Shown in pieces: positions 8,443-19,039 of a stretch of DNA of 62,368 nucleotides. The DNA is taken from NCBI GenBank assembly GCA_001443525.1, contig LKPX01000013.1, positions 1 through 62,368 of the forward strand, given 5' to 3'. The stretch is from Desulfobacteraceae bacterium RAAP-1. Its GTDB lineage: Bacteria; Desulfobacterota; Desulfobacteria; Desulfobacterales; Desulfatirhabdiaceae. Numbering within the stretch: the stretch's first letter is position 1; each line of letters begins with the position of its first letter. The notes under the pieces are model-generated. The model worked only from the letters and a program-made list of their open reading frames with translations, was not told the DNA's origin and did no database searches. Made by a program: the position numbers and the translations under genes.

Positions 8443-11022
8443 TTACGAATCCGTGCTCTGTGGCGCAGGGGCCAGTTTTACAATGCGGGCGGTTTTGACG
8501 GCTTCTTCCGAAAGGCCGAAAACAGCACTCAGGACTTCAGCGGGTCTCAGCGTTACCTGAAGCCCGGAGCGAATTTTGAGAATGAGCTGGTTTTCTTCAG
8601 AAAGTGCCATATCTTCGATATGGTTTTTGAAATCCACCAGGTTCATGCTGCCATTCCGATGAACACGGGGAATCAGGCATTCGCTGCTGGCAGTGAAATT
8701 TTCAAGTTTGTTTTTGTCAAAACCACCTGTTTTCAGGTGAATCTCATACCGGATACTGGCGCCGGACGGCGGCGCTTTTTGAGAGGCCGCTAATTCCCAT
8801 CGGGTAATACAGAGCCCTTCCGGCAGGGCGCGGTTCAGCCGTTCCATCATTTCCCGGCTGGAGGCTGCTGGTGCTAAAGATACCGTGCAGGTTTCATGAA
8901 GACTCTCCATACCGACAGGAAGCGGATCGTCAAAGGATATTCTGGGTTTTGGATGAAATCCTCCGGAAAATTCAATGGGGATTTCGGCCCTTCGAAATGC
9001 CCGGAACATGATATTTGCGAGCTCAAGATGGCCAAAAACTCTTGCAGGACCTGTTTTGGAATATGAAATTTGATAGCGTACCGGGTTGAGGGGCGGCTCG
9101 GGCGCTTGAACGGTTGCACCCTTCGGGTTCTCAGAAATGTCAGGGGAGGTGGAAAGATTCTCCGATGCCGCATCTGGTGCTGAAAATACGACAGGCTGAA
9201 TGGTGCTGAAGTCGCAGACGCCGCAGGACTGGCATTCTCCCCATCGGCAGTCGGGAGTCACTGTTTCGCTCAGGGCTTTTTCCCATTCGGATTTCAGATA
9301 GTCTTGTGTGACTCGGGAGTGTATATGATCCCAGGGAAGAGGCTCGGACATATTCCGGGATCGGGTCGTATAAAATCCGATGTCGATTCCGGTATCGTCC
9401 AGTGTCTGTCGCCATTTTCCCATATCGAAATGATCACTCCAGCCATCCAGCCGGCATCCGTTTTCGTAAGCCGCTATCAGAAGCCTTGTCAGCCTGCGGT
9501 CACCTCTGGCCCATAACCCTTCCATAAGTCCTGTCTCCGGATGCTGCCATTTAAACTGAATGTCCGAAAAATTCAGCTTGTCTTTCAGATAATAAATCTT
9601 TTCACGCGATGCCTCCAGCGTCAGTTGAGGCGCCCACTGAAACGGCGTATGAGGTTTGGGGATAAAGGTATTCACGCTGACGTTGAGCTGATTTTTACGT
9701 TTCATACCCTTGGATTTTTGAAGCTTCAGTTTTCGGAGCTGCTGCACCAGTTCTATCAGTGCGGATACGTCTGCATCGGTTTCCGTCGGAAGTCCGATCA
9801 TGAAATAAAGCTTGATCACCTGCCATCCCAGCGAAAAAGCGTTTTGAACCGTGGAGATGATATCATCCTGGTTAATGTTTTTGTTGATGGCATTGCGAAG
9901 GCGTTGACTTCCGGCCTCCGGGGCGATGGTGAAACCGGTTTTTCGGATTTGCCGGATTTGGGACATGAGCTCGGGGGGCAGGGTCCCGGCCCGAAACGAC
10001 GGCAAAGATACCGCGATATGGTCGGGCGCACACCGGGATATCAGCCGGGCCATCAATTCCGGAAGCCGGCAGTAATCCCCGGTACTGAGCGACAGCAGTG
10101 ACAGTTCGTCGTAGCCGGTTGCGGCAAGAGCTGCTGTTGCCTGCTGCATGAGGGTATGTACCGAACGCTCCCGAACCGGACGATAAATCATTCCGGCCTG
10201 ACAAAACCGGCATCCCCGCGAGCACCCTCTGGCAACTTCAAGCCGGAGTCTGTCATGCACCGGGCGGCCATATGGCACGACGGGTTTGTCGGGGAATGCG
10301 GCGGTATCCAGATCCGGGATAATTGCCCGCTGAACGCCGTCATAATCCGGATAGAGGGGAATCACAGTCTGAAAACCGTCTTCAGAATATACCGGTTTAA
10401 AAAAAGACGGAATATACACGCCTTCAATCTGACGCCAGGCGTTCAGAAGCGCTGTTTTATCTTTCCCGTCATGTTTTTTCCAGGTCATCCAGGATGTCGC
10501 CATATCCAGAACAGCGGTTTCGCCGTCACCGATGACCATGGCGTCAAAAATGTCCGCCACCGGTTCCGGATTGCAGGTGCAGGGGCCGCCGGCGATAACC
10601 AGCGGGAAGGACGCGTCCCTGTCTTTGGCCAGAAACGGAATTCCGGCCAGATCCAGTATGGTCAGGATGCTGGTGTAGTTCAGTTCGTACAGCAGGCTGA
10701 ATCCAATGATATCGAACTGCAACAGCGGCCTTGCGGATTCCAGAGAACTTAATGGTAAACCGGTACTTCTCAGCCGTGCTTCCATATCCGTATCCGGGGC
10801 ATACACCCGTTCTGCGGCGATGTTTTTTTGCTGGTTCAGCAGGTGATAGAGGATTTGAAGCCCGAAGTGAGATGTGCCGATGCTGTATAAATCTGGAAAA
10901 GCCAGTGCAATGAAGAGTTCCACTGCAGAAGGGTCTTTTCTGATAGCATTGATTTCCGAGCCGATATACTGACTCGGTGATGTCACAAGAGGCAGAATGT
11001 CCTGAATGTCGAAATGACTCAT
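8443..11022 (-). CDS. B12-binding radical SAM protein (TIGR03960-like) fused to a DUF2344 domain
   Basis: About 859 residues. An N-terminal cobalamin-binding-like half (DLYSIGTSHFGLQILYHLLN; LVIAGGPCTCNPEPVADIFD) is followed by a radical SAM core with RGCSRGCRFC, the three-cysteine motif for the SAM-bound cluster, and by the C-terminal module NPVRYQISYSKTGPARVFGH typical of DUF2344/TIGR03936. The fused form is the usual architecture in many anaerobes, often near ribosome or RNase E/G genes, suggesting RNA or tRNA modification, but the reaction is not established. Start at 11020-11022 (MSHFDIQDILPLV) was preferred; the frame stays open to 11148. Confidence 0.8.
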   Translation of the reverse strand: MSHFDIQDILPLVTSPSQYIGSEINAIRKDPSAVELFIALAFPDLYSIGTSHFGLQILYHLLNQQKNIAAERVYAPDTDMEARLRSTGLPLSSLESARPLLQFDIIGFSLLYELNYTSILTILDLAGIPFLAKDRDASFPLVIAGGPCTCNPEPVADIFDAMVIGDGETAVLDMATSWMTWKKHDGKDKTALLNAWRQIEGVYIPSFFKPVYSEDGFQTVIPLYPDYDGVQRAIIPDLDTAAFPDKPVVPYGRPVHDRLRLEVARGCSRGCRFCQAGMIYRPVRERSVHTLMQQATAALAATGYDELSLLSLSTGDYCRLPELMARLISRCAPDHIAVSLPSFRAGTLPPELMSQIRQIRKTGFTIAPEAGSQRLRNAINKNINQDDIISTVQNAFSLGWQVIKLYFMIGLPTETDADVSALIELVQQLRKLKLQKSKGMKRKNQLNVSVNTFIPKPHTPFQWAPQLTLEASREKIYYLKDKLNFSDIQFKWQHPETGLMEGLWARGDRRLTRLLIAAYENGCRLDGWSDHFDMGKWRQTLDDTGIDIGFYTTRSRNMSEPLPWDHIHSRVTQDYLKSEWEKALSETVTPDCRWGECQSCGVCDFSTIQPVVFSAPDAASENLSTSPDISENPKGATVQAPEPPLNPVRYQISYSKTGPARVFGHLELANIMFRAFRRAEIPIEFSGGFHPKPRISFDDPLPVGMESLHETCTVSLAPAASSREMMERLNRALPEGLCITRWELAASQKAPPSGASIRYEIHLKTGGFDKNKLENFTASSECLIPRVHRNGSMNLVDFKNHIEDMALSEENQLILKIRSGLQVTLRPAEVLSAVFGLSEEAVKTARIVKLAPAPQSTDS

Positions 11023-11414
11023 GATGATATGGTTTCCATTTTTCTTGAAAACGGCTTTCATTTCAATGTGAAACATGATAGTTCTCGCAGGCGGTATGCG
11101 TTGGAGACTGACAAAGCAAAGAGCCAGGAGCGCAGCAGCGTAACGCAAAGATCAGGTTTTTTTGTACCATCCATACGGAGATAGTGCTGAAGGATGCGGC
11201 GGCAACATAAAGGATATTGAAAGTATGGCCTTCATACAGGATTTTTTTCTGAAAGACAACCTGGAATGGTATTTCCGTTCATTTGAAGATGTCGGGTGAA
11301 GATATCGGGTGAAGGTGTTGGGGCTGCATTAAATCGACTGCTTACGAAGCTGTCAACATGGGTATCGATGGGTATCGGCAAATGCCTGCCGCCATGTTGG
11401 CCTGTGGGGAATTC
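11023..11414. other. divergent intergenic region
   Basis: About 390 bp between the divergent radical SAM and MFS genes. It should hold both promoters, but I could not fix convincing boxes. A small tandem duplication of GTCGGGTGAAGATATCGGGTGAAG-like sequence (two GTGAAG-containing units) lies near 11291-11315, and a repeat-end fragment at 11331-11355. Confidence 0.4.
11331..11355 (+). repeat. short right-end fragment of the dispersed repeat
   Basis: AAATCGACTGCTTACGAAGC followed by TGTCAAC resembles the terminal 25 bp of the repeat family with two mismatches. It lies 60 bp upstream of the MFS start. Confidence 0.5.
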
Positions 11415-12860
11415 ATGAAGTTGCATGCCGTAGCGCCGCAAAATAAATGGCTGACATTCTCTCTGGTGTCTGTTGCGGTGTTCATGTCCACGCTGGATGG
11501 CAGTGTCGTGAATTTGGCCTTGCCCGCCATCATGAAAGACCTCGGGGAATCCCTGACGGCGGTTGGCTGGGTGTTGATGGCCTACCTGCTGACGGTGTCC
11601 GCGCTGCTGCTTACATTCGGGCGGTTGAGCGATATCCTGGGCAGACGATGGGTGTATATTTGGGGATTTATACTTTTTACGGTGGGGTCTCTGGGGTGTG
11701 GTCTGTCGGGCTCTGCAGCAGTTCTGATTGCGGTGCGGTCTTTTCAGGGGATTGGCGCCGCCATGCTGATGGCGTGCTCACAGGCCATGATTATAGATGC
11801 TTTCCCGGCCTCAGAACGGGGAAAAGCTCTGGGCATTCTGGGAACGGTTGTGGCGTCGGGATTGATGACGGGGCCGGCGCTCGGCGGCGTGATATTGGAA
11901 TATTTTTCGTGGCGGATGATTTTTTTTATCAATGTTCCCATCGGCATTGCGGCATCCTCTGCGGCCATATTTTTGTTACGTCGGGAAAGTCCGGATATTC
12001 TGGACCGTTCATCAGGTTTTGACTGGGCAGGGTCTGTGCTGACGGCGATCTGTTTCAGTGCTTTTCTTATGGTGTTGAGTATGATGCAGACATGGGGATA
12101 TGCTTCTGCGAAAACAGTCGGAGGAGGGGGCGTTTTTATGGGAAGTCTCCTGCTGTTGATACGGATGGAACAGCGCAGCACAGCGCCTTTGTTTGAACCG
12201 TCCCTGCTGAAAATCCGGATGTTCGTATGGCCGACGGTTTCCTCCCTGCTGCTGTTTGTGAGCCTGTATGCGGTGCTGTTTCTGCTGCCGTTTTATCTGG
12301 TGAATCCTGCGCGGTTTTCAATCGCGCATTCAGGATACATCATGACCATTCCCTTTGTGATGCTGTCTCTGATGGCGCCGTTTTCCGGCGTCATGTCCGA
12401 CCGGATAGGGGCAAGGATACTATGTGTTTCAGGTATGGCGGTGATGGTGGCAGCGCTTCTGACGTTATCCTGGCTTTCGGCATCCGCATCACTGTCTGCC
12501 ATTGCCTGGCGTCTGGCGCTGGTGGGGGTGGGGACGGGTTTGTTCATTTCTCCCAATACCGCAACTTCCATGAGTGCGGTGCCGTCTAATCGGCGGGGCA
12601 TTGCGTCCAGTACTGTCGCGACGGCCCGCAATGTCGGCATGGTTACAGGGGTTGCGCTCTCCACCTGGATATTCAATACGGTATTTCAGCTTCAGAATAG
12701 CGGACAGGCATTCAGAGTTTATCATCCTCAACTGGAAAGCGTTTTCATGACGTCATTCCGAAGCGCCATGTTTTCTGCATGTGTTGTGGCAGTGGCGGGA
12801 TTGTGCGCGGCTTTGCCTGGCCGTCCGGATAAAGAAACACCTTTGGGAAAGGCCCTATAA
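11415..12860 (+). CDS. MFS drug:H+ antiporter of the DHA2 (14-TM) type
   Basis: About 481 residues of hydrophobic segments. The DHA2 hallmark LDGSVVNLALPAIMKDLG (motif D1) lies in helix 1, followed by the loop motif GRLSDILGRRWVY (motif A) and GPALGGVILEYFSWRMIFFINVPIG (motif C region). Such proteins export lipophilic compounds using the proton gradient; substrate unknown. The start at 11415 follows GTGGGGAATTC; an earlier in-frame ATG at 11358 lies in or next to a repeat fragment. Its 3' end overlaps the convergent next gene by 6 bp. Confidence 0.85.
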   Translation: MKLHAVAPQNKWLTFSLVSVAVFMSTLDGSVVNLALPAIMKDLGESLTAVGWVLMAYLLTVSALLLTFGRLSDILGRRWVYIWGFILFTVGSLGCGLSGSAAVLIAVRSFQGIGAAMLMACSQAMIIDAFPASERGKALGILGTVVASGLMTGPALGGVILEYFSWRMIFFINVPIGIAASSAAIFLLRRESPDILDRSSGFDWAGSVLTAICFSAFLMVLSMMQTWGYASAKTVGGGGVFMGSLLLLIRMEQRSTAPLFEPSLLKIRMFVWPTVSSLLLFVSLYAVLFLLPFYLVNPARFSIAHSGYIMTIPFVMLSLMAPFSGVMSDRIGARILCVSGMAVMVAALLTLSWLSASASLSAIAWRLALVGVGTGLFISPNTATSMSAVPSNRRGIASSTVATARNVGMVTGVALSTWIFNTVFQLQNSGQAFRVYHPQLESVFMTSFRSAMFSACVVAVAGLCAALPGRPDKETPLGKAL

Positions 12861-13613
12861 CTCCATCGCATTCATCAGCAGTTTGATATCTTCCCAGACG
12901 TCGCGTTTTTTTTCGGGGCTGCGCAGCAGATATGACGGATGAAACGTGGGCATGAGCTGGATGCCGTTACAGTCGTGAAACCGGCCCCTCAGTTTGGAGA
13001 TGGGAATGGTGGTATGCAGGAGTGTTTGCGCCGCAAATGTTCCCAGAGCGCAGATAAACTCCGGCTGGATCACGGTAATCTGACGGTTTAGAAACGGAGC
13101 GCAGGCCAGAATTTCATCCGGTTCGGGATTTCGGTTTCCGGGGGGTCTGCATTTGATGACGTTTCCGATGAATACCTGCTCCCGCGTTAATCCCATGGCC
13201 TGAATAATTTTGGTCAGCAGCTGACCGGCTCTGCCGACAAAGGGCTTTCCCTGCTTATCTTCATCGAATCCGGGTGCTTCCCCGATGAACATCAGACGCG
13301 CGGACGGTGCTCCTTCTCCAAAAACGATATTCGTTCGGGTTTTGGCCAGCTTACAGCGCTGGCAGTTCTCAATGTCATTTTGTATGCTGTCAAGAGAATC
13401 CGGCGGTTCGTGATGCACTGACGGCGACGCGCTGCTCAGGCTGTCGGGGGATGGCGTACAAGACAGCCCTTCTGCCTTTTCATCTGCTGCGCCGGGAGCA
13501 CCGGCATCACAGGGGAGGCGCCCGTCAAACCCGCGGCACCCTTTGGCCTTCATCCATGTGAGGGTATCATGGAATTCATCGATCAGCGAGAGAATGCGGT
13601 GCGTGTCCGGCAT
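12855..13613 (-). CDS. family 4 uracil-DNA glycosylase (4Fe-4S)
   Basis: 252 residues. The catalytic part (from about residue 75) has the family 4 motif [22 protein letters not shown], the cysteines CQRCKL and [12 protein letters not shown] plus CAPFL expected to hold a 4Fe-4S cluster, and the late motif [10 protein letters not shown]. It removes uracil from DNA in base-excision repair. The first 70 residues are a poorly conserved, Ser/Pro-rich extension after an N-terminal helix ([18 protein letters not shown]) common in this family. It lies 1 bp after coaBC and is probably cotranscribed. Confidence 0.88.
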   Translation of the reverse strand: MPDTHRILSLIDEFHDTLTWMKAKGCRGFDGRLPCDAGAPGAADEKAEGLSCTPSPDSLSSASPSVHHEPPDSLDSIQNDIENCQRCKLAKTRTNIVFGEGAPSARLMFIGEAPGFDEDKQGKPFVGRAGQLLTKIIQAMGLTREQVFIGNVIKCRPPGNRNPEPDEILACAPFLNRQITVIQPEFICALGTFAAQTLLHTTIPISKLRGRFHDCNGIQLMPTFHPSYLLRSPEKKRDVWEDIKLLMNAMEL

Positions 13614-13614
13614 G

Positions 13615-14832
13615 TTATGACGCTTCCGGCCGTTGTGTCAGAAGCGTGGCTACCCGGTCGAGAATGACGTGAGAGACAGCATCTTTGGGCATCAGCGATA
13701 GTGGCTCCGAGTGACCGTCCTGGTAAAACAGTGTAACCTTGTTAGTTTCCGTAGCAAATCCAGCGCCTTTTTCGCTGACGAGATTGCCGACGATCATATC
13801 CAGATTCTTTCTCCTGAGTTTTTCTCTGGCATAGGCAGGCATATTCTGGGTTTCAGCGGCGAACCCCACCAGAATCTGACGGCGTTTTCGCGTTCCCAGT
13901 TCGTTCAGGATGTCCAGCGTTTTTTCGAGTGTCAGGACGATTTCGCCGCTACCTTTCTTGATTTTATGCGGCGATCGGGTTTGTGGCCGATAGTCTGAGA
14001 CAGCAGCCGTTTTGATGACCGCATCCGCCTGCTCAAAGCTTTCCAGCACTGCGTCGGCCATTTCCTGAGCGGAGACAACCCGGATCACCTGAACATAAGG
14101 AGGGTCAGACAGTGATGACGGTCCTGAAATAAGTGTGACGGCCGCTCCTCTCTGGGCAGCGGCGGCAGCAAGGGCAAAGCCCATTTTACCGGATGACGGG
14201 TTGCTGATAAACCGCACCGGATCCAGATATTCCCTCGTCGGGCCTGCGGTTACCAGAATATGTTTTCCTGCCAGGTCCTTTGGAGTCAACATCATGACCA
14301 GTTCATCCAGAATTTCCCAGGGTTCTGCAAGCCGGCCGGGACCGGATGTACCGCAGGCAAGCTGACCGGAACCGGGCGATACGACCTGATATCCACGTTG
14401 TTGCAGCGTCTGAAGATTTTGCTGAACCGCCTCATTAAGGTACATGGTGGAATTCATGGATGGGCAGATAATTCTGGGTGTCGATACCGCCAGCATGAAT
14501 GTGCTGAGTGCGTCATCGGCGATGCCGCAGGTCAGTTTTGCGATGATATTGGCAGTCGCCGGAGCGATGACAACGGCGTCTGCGGTCTGCGCCCATTCAA
14601 TATGCTGGATGGAAGTGTTGGCGTCTTTTTCAAAAAGGGTTGAACATACAGGGTGTCCGGAAAGGGCCTCGAATGTCAGTGATCCGACAAACCGTTTGGC
14701 GTTTTCTGTCATGATCACGCGGACCGAAGCGCCCATTTGGGTGATCCGACGCAGCAGATCCGCACTCTTATATGCAGCAATACCTCCGGATATTCCCAGA
14801 ACAATACTTTTATCCATGAGAAATGGCGACAT
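13615..14832 (-). CDS. coaBC: bifunctional phosphopantothenoylcysteine decarboxylase / phosphopantothenate-cysteine ligase
   Basis: 405 residues, the usual length. The N-terminal FMN-dependent decarboxylase (CoaC) has GISGGIAAYKSADLLRR, the active-site EWAQTADAVVIAPATANIIAK (here HIEWAQTADAV) and CPSMNSTMYLN with the PxMNxxM motif. The ligase half (CoaB) starts about residue 185 with GKHILVTAGPTREYLDPVRFISNPSSGKMG and has the ILVGFAAETQN motif. It makes 4'-phosphopantetheine for coenzyme A. Start is the ATG at 14832 or MDKSIVLG, five codons later. Confidence 0.93.
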   Translation of the reverse strand: MSPFLMDKSIVLGISGGIAAYKSADLLRRITQMGASVRVIMTENAKRFVGSLTFEALSGHPVCSTLFEKDANTSIQHIEWAQTADAVVIAPATANIIAKLTCGIADDALSTFMLAVSTPRIICPSMNSTMYLNEAVQQNLQTLQQRGYQVVSPGSGQLACGTSGPGRLAEPWEILDELVMMLTPKDLAGKHILVTAGPTREYLDPVRFISNPSSGKMGFALAAAAAQRGAAVTLISGPSSLSDPPYVQVIRVVSAQEMADAVLESFEQADAVIKTAAVSDYRPQTRSPHKIKKGSGEIVLTLEKTLDILNELGTRKRRQILVGFAAETQNMPAYAREKLRRKNLDMIVGNLVSEKGAGFATETNKVTLFYQDGHSEPLSLMPKDAVSHVILDRVATLLTQRPEAS

Positions 14833-14847
14833 GATATATTTCGTGGC

Positions 14848-15324
14848 TTATTTGTTGAGACCTGAATCTGCATCTGAAAGCGTGGGGGCTACCCATATCT
14901 CGGCAGAAGTGCTGAAAGTCCCTTCCGTGATATTGATTGCGCACCAACGGGTTTCCTTTCTGAACAGCATGATGGTTTTGGGAGACTTGAAGTAGCTGAT
15001 CATTTTCCAGTTGTCTTTGGCCATGTTGTTTTGAAAAAAAGCGATAAGGGAGTCAGTATCCACATGTCCCTTGATGGTCAAAACTCCTGCGGTAAGCCCG
15101 GATGTGATATAAACAAACGACGCGTCAGGAACAACATCCATTTCCCCAGGGACCAGTACGTCTGCAAAATCGCGATATAAAGGACCCGTGCCCTTGTCTT
15201 TCTGGATTGCCGCCGGGGATGTGGCGCCGCCGGAGGCGGTTTTGGTGCCGCTGGTGGCGCAACCGGATATCAGAAGCGCCAGAATGCCTAAAGTAATGAA
15301 CAGTGTTTGCCGTTGTCGAACCAT
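14848..15324 (-). CDS. uncharacterised lipoprotein
   Basis: 158 residues with signal peptide and lipobox LISG-C near residue 22. The mature domain (about residues 55-150) contains ITSGLTAGVLTIKGHVDTDSLIAFFQNNM and MLFRKETRWCAINITEG. It looks like a small alpha/beta lipoprotein domain that recurs in Desulfobacterota, with no catalytic motif. GAGGAGGCTCACC precedes the ATG. It is 15 bp upstream of coaBC on the same strand, so likely cotranscribed with coaBC and the glycosylase gene. Function unknown. Confidence 0.7.
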   Translation of the reverse strand: MVRQRQTLFITLGILALLISGCATSGTKTASGGATSPAAIQKDKGTGPLYRDFADVLVPGEMDVVPDASFVYITSGLTAGVLTIKGHVDTDSLIAFFQNNMAKDNWKMISYFKSPKTIMLFRKETRWCAINITEGTFSTSAEIWVAPTLSDADSGLNK

Positions 15325-15454
15325 GGTGAGCCTCCTCAGGGATTTCTGATGGGGAGTATGAACAAAATATTTCTACATTTACAATCGTCTGGTGGTAAAA
15401 GTCAAATGCAATTCCAGCTGTCTCCTGAATGCAGGATACTTTTTCCACTCAATG

Positions 15455-15574
15455 TTGCTGCCCTCGTAAAAAGTCGATTTTGGGACGGCTTTGTAAAAAG
15501 TTCGCAGGCAAGGCTCACAAATCCTTCGTCGTTGCAGCGCAACGCAGCATGCGGACTTTTTACGAAGCCGTCAA
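15455..15574 (-). repeat. short inverted-orientation copy of the dispersed repeat (120 bp)
   Basis: Reads TTGCTGCCCTCGTAAAAAGTC at the left and ACTTTTTACGAAGCCGTCAA at the right, with the internal end motif GACGGCTTTGTAAAAAGTTC at 15485-15504. Relative to the 155-bp copies it lacks about 35 bp of the middle (the CAAGTACGTTTCATTCC-like part). Confidence 0.8.
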
Positions 15575-15642
15575 CGTTGGCTATAAAATCTCTTGCCAAT
15601 GCTTACCTGTTGCGTAATATAATGCACATAATAAGGCAGTTT

Positions 15643-15680
15643 TACGTGCCTTGCCTGCGAACATTTTACGAAGCCGTCAA
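15643..15680 (+). repeat. fragment of the dispersed repeat
   Basis: TACGTGCCTTGCCTGCGAAC followed by ATTTTACGAAGCCGTCAA matches the internal inverted-end segment of full copies. With the neighbouring 120-bp copy it fills most of the gap before the next gene. Confidence 0.7.
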
Positions 15681-15742
15681 AGTTGATGGTCTCAGTGGTC
15701 ACCCATTGTATTATTGGGTAATATTACTGATGGTTAACAGGA

Positions 15743-16669
15743 ATGTTGACGACCGAAAGACAATTTAAAGCCATTCTGCCTGCGTCATTGATGCCTGGTG
15801 ACGTTATTGGTTTGATAACGCCGGCAAGCCCTTTTAACGAAGCTGATTTCTTCAGGGGAATTCAGGTATTGAAGGATATGGGGTTCCAGACGGTGCTTGA
15901 TCCTCGTATGTTTGATCGTTCAGGATATCTGGCCGGTACTGATAGGCAGAGAGCGGCTCAGGTCAATGACGCTTTCGCAAATGACGATATCCGGGCGATT
16001 ATCTGTGCGAGGGGGGGATACGGCGCCATGCGGGTGTTACCGTATCTGGATTACGAATCCATTCATCGGCATCCTAAACTGTTTATGGGCTTTAGTGATA
16101 TCACAGCGCTTTTATGTGTACTGTATCAACGCTCAGGTCTTGTCTGTCTGCATGGGCCGGTGGCGACAACCCTGAGAAATGCGGGAGCAGACACACGGAG
16201 GTCTGTGTTCAAGGCTCTGACCTCGTCGGAACCGATGGATATCTCTCTGAAAAATGGTGTTACACTGCATCATGGCAAGGCGTCCGGACCCCTTGTCTGT
16301 GGTAATCTGACGACGTTGTGTCATCTTGTCGGAACACCGTTTCAACCTGTTCTGGAGGATCATATCCTGATACTTGAAGACAGAGGCGAAAAACCCTATC
16401 GGATAGATCGTATGCTGATGCAGATGAAGCTGGCGGGAATGTTCAAAGGACTGAAAGGTCTTGGCATTGGCGATTTCGATGCATGTGGGGATCGGGTAAA
16501 GGTTATGGATGTATTCCGGGATATATTTCAGACCATGGATATCCCGATTCTGGCCGGATTCGATATCGGTCACGGGCAGGAAAATATCGTTGTTCCCGTG
16601 GGCCTCAATGTGCTTTTGGATGCGGATCGGCATGTGATGAGCTGGTATCCGCACAGGAACGTCATATGA
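15743..16669 (+). CDS. LD-carboxypeptidase (peptidase family S66, LdcA type)
   Basis: 308 residues. The S66 motifs are visible: GLITPASPFNEADFFRGI near the N-terminus, the nucleophile serine in LFMGFSDITALLC, the glutamate and histidine of the Ser-Glu-His triad in LILEDRGEKPYRIDRML and GFDIGHGQEN. Members cut the L,D bond of murein tetrapeptides in the cytoplasm during cell-wall recycling. ATG at 15743 follows AACAGGA; MPGDVIGL at 15791 is an alternative. It is 19 bp before the next gene, a likely operon partner. A microcin-immunity (MccF) role is possible in this family but not suggested here. Confidence 0.85.
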   Translation: MLTTERQFKAILPASLMPGDVIGLITPASPFNEADFFRGIQVLKDMGFQTVLDPRMFDRSGYLAGTDRQRAAQVNDAFANDDIRAIICARGGYGAMRVLPYLDYESIHRHPKLFMGFSDITALLCVLYQRSGLVCLHGPVATTLRNAGADTRRSVFKALTSSEPMDISLKNGVTLHHGKASGPLVCGNLTTLCHLVGTPFQPVLEDHILILEDRGEKPYRIDRMLMQMKLAGMFKGLKGLGIGDFDACGDRVKVMDVFRDIFQTMDIPILAGFDIGHGQENIVVPVGLNVLLDADRHVMSWYPHRNVI

Positions 16670-16688
16670 AAATAGGGGAGACTGGCGG

Positions 16689-17765
16689 ATGAAGGATGTG
16701 GACTGCCTGATGCGTCAGGCGGTTGAGAAGCGGGTATTCCCCGGCGGTGTGCTGCTGGTTTATAAAAATCGGGAAATCGAGTTCTTTGAAGCTTACGGAC
16801 AGGCGGATTTGTTTACGGGCTCTGTCATGACCCGAAATACACTGTTTGATTTGGCGTCCCTTACCAAGCCGCTGGCGACAACCCTGGCGGTCATGCGTCT
16901 GGTGCAGGATTCAAAACTGAATTTAGAACAGACGGTGGCCTCCGTGCTGCCATATTTTTTGGATTCGGGAATGTCCTGTGTGACCATTCGTCATCTTCTG
17001 ACGCACAGCTCCGGGCTGCCGGCGTATAGACCCTATTATATCCGGTTGATGCAATTACCCTCCATTCAACGGCCAGAGCATCTAAAGCGGATGTTGACAA
17101 ATGAAAGCCTGCAAACGCTCCCGGATTCCGGCGGCATTTACAGCGATATCGGGTTCATGATATTGCGCTGGATTGTGGAAACGATTACGGGAAAGCGGCT
17201 GAATCATTTCCTGTATGAAACGATTTACCGCCCGTTGGGGCTTAAACATCTGCTGTTTTTTGAGGCGAATCAAACGCCGGATACCGATGATGTCGCTGCA
17301 ACGGAATTGTGTCCGTGGCGTCGGCAACTGCTGAAGGGTCGGGTTCACGATGATAACGCGTTTGCTGTCGGTGGCATAGACGGCCATGCCGGATTGTTTG
17401 GAACGGCGGCGGATGTGGGGAATCTGCTGTCCTTGCTGCTGTCGGCATACAGAGGGCAATCCACTGATTCGGAGTGGATATCGCCAGGGCTGGTCAGATG
17501 TTTCTGGTCACGTCATGAATCTTCGAAAAGAGCGCTGGGGTTTGATATGCCGTCGCCGGTGGGTGCGAGTTGCGGTTGCTACTTTCCTGAAACGTCAATC
17601 GGACATCTGGGCTATACCGGAACTTCTTTCTGGATCGATGTCGAACATTCCGTCATTGTCATTTTATTGACCAACCGCGTGCATCCTTCGCGATGGAATG
17701 TTGAAATACGGCGGTTCCGACCGCTGGTTCACAATCAGGTCATGCAATATCTGAAATTGTCGTGA
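16689..17765 (+). CDS. serine hydrolase of the beta-lactamase/class C PBP fold
   Basis: 358 residues. The SxxK motif is SLTK (in FDLASLTKPLATT, near residue 58), the YxN-position motif is YSDIG (in GGIYSDIGFMILRW) and a GHLGYTGTSFWID segment replaces the KTG box. Such proteins (Pfam beta-lactamase family) act as esterases or D-aminopeptidases as often as on cell-wall peptides. No signal peptide is visible, so a cytoplasmic site is likely. Its position directly after an LD-carboxypeptidase suggests peptidoglycan recycling. Confidence 0.8.
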   Translation: MKDVDCLMRQAVEKRVFPGGVLLVYKNREIEFFEAYGQADLFTGSVMTRNTLFDLASLTKPLATTLAVMRLVQDSKLNLEQTVASVLPYFLDSGMSCVTIRHLLTHSSGLPAYRPYYIRLMQLPSIQRPEHLKRMLTNESLQTLPDSGGIYSDIGFMILRWIVETITGKRLNHFLYETIYRPLGLKHLLFFEANQTPDTDDVAATELCPWRRQLLKGRVHDDNAFAVGGIDGHAGLFGTAADVGNLLSLLLSAYRGQSTDSEWISPGLVRCFWSRHESSKRALGFDMPSPVGASCGCYFPETSIGHLGYTGTSFWIDVEHSVIVILLTNRVHPSRWNVEIRRFRPLVHNQVMQYLKLS

Positions 17766-17926
17766 ATCGGCTTGGTGCTTCCGGCGAACCGCAGTGACAT
17801 TCTGCACTGACCTGTGGCCCTGTGAAGAATTCATCCGGCGTTAGAGAATTTCCGACTGTTTTTCCTTGAGGATACGACCATTTTCTGATAGCCTTCCCAA
17901 ATTTAAAAAACAAATTGTCAGTCAAC

Positions 17927-17955
17927 TTCAACATCATGCTGGCATAGTATATACT
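17927..17955 (+). promoter_or_regulatory. candidate promoter of the mre operon
   Basis: TTCAAC at 17927-17932, a 17-bp spacer and TATACT at 17950-17955, about 38 bp before the mreB start. The -10 is good, the -35 weak. Confidence 0.4.
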
Positions 17956-17966
17956 TCATCATCTGA

Positions 17967-19034
<1,068 letters not shown>

Positions 19035-19039
19035 GTCTT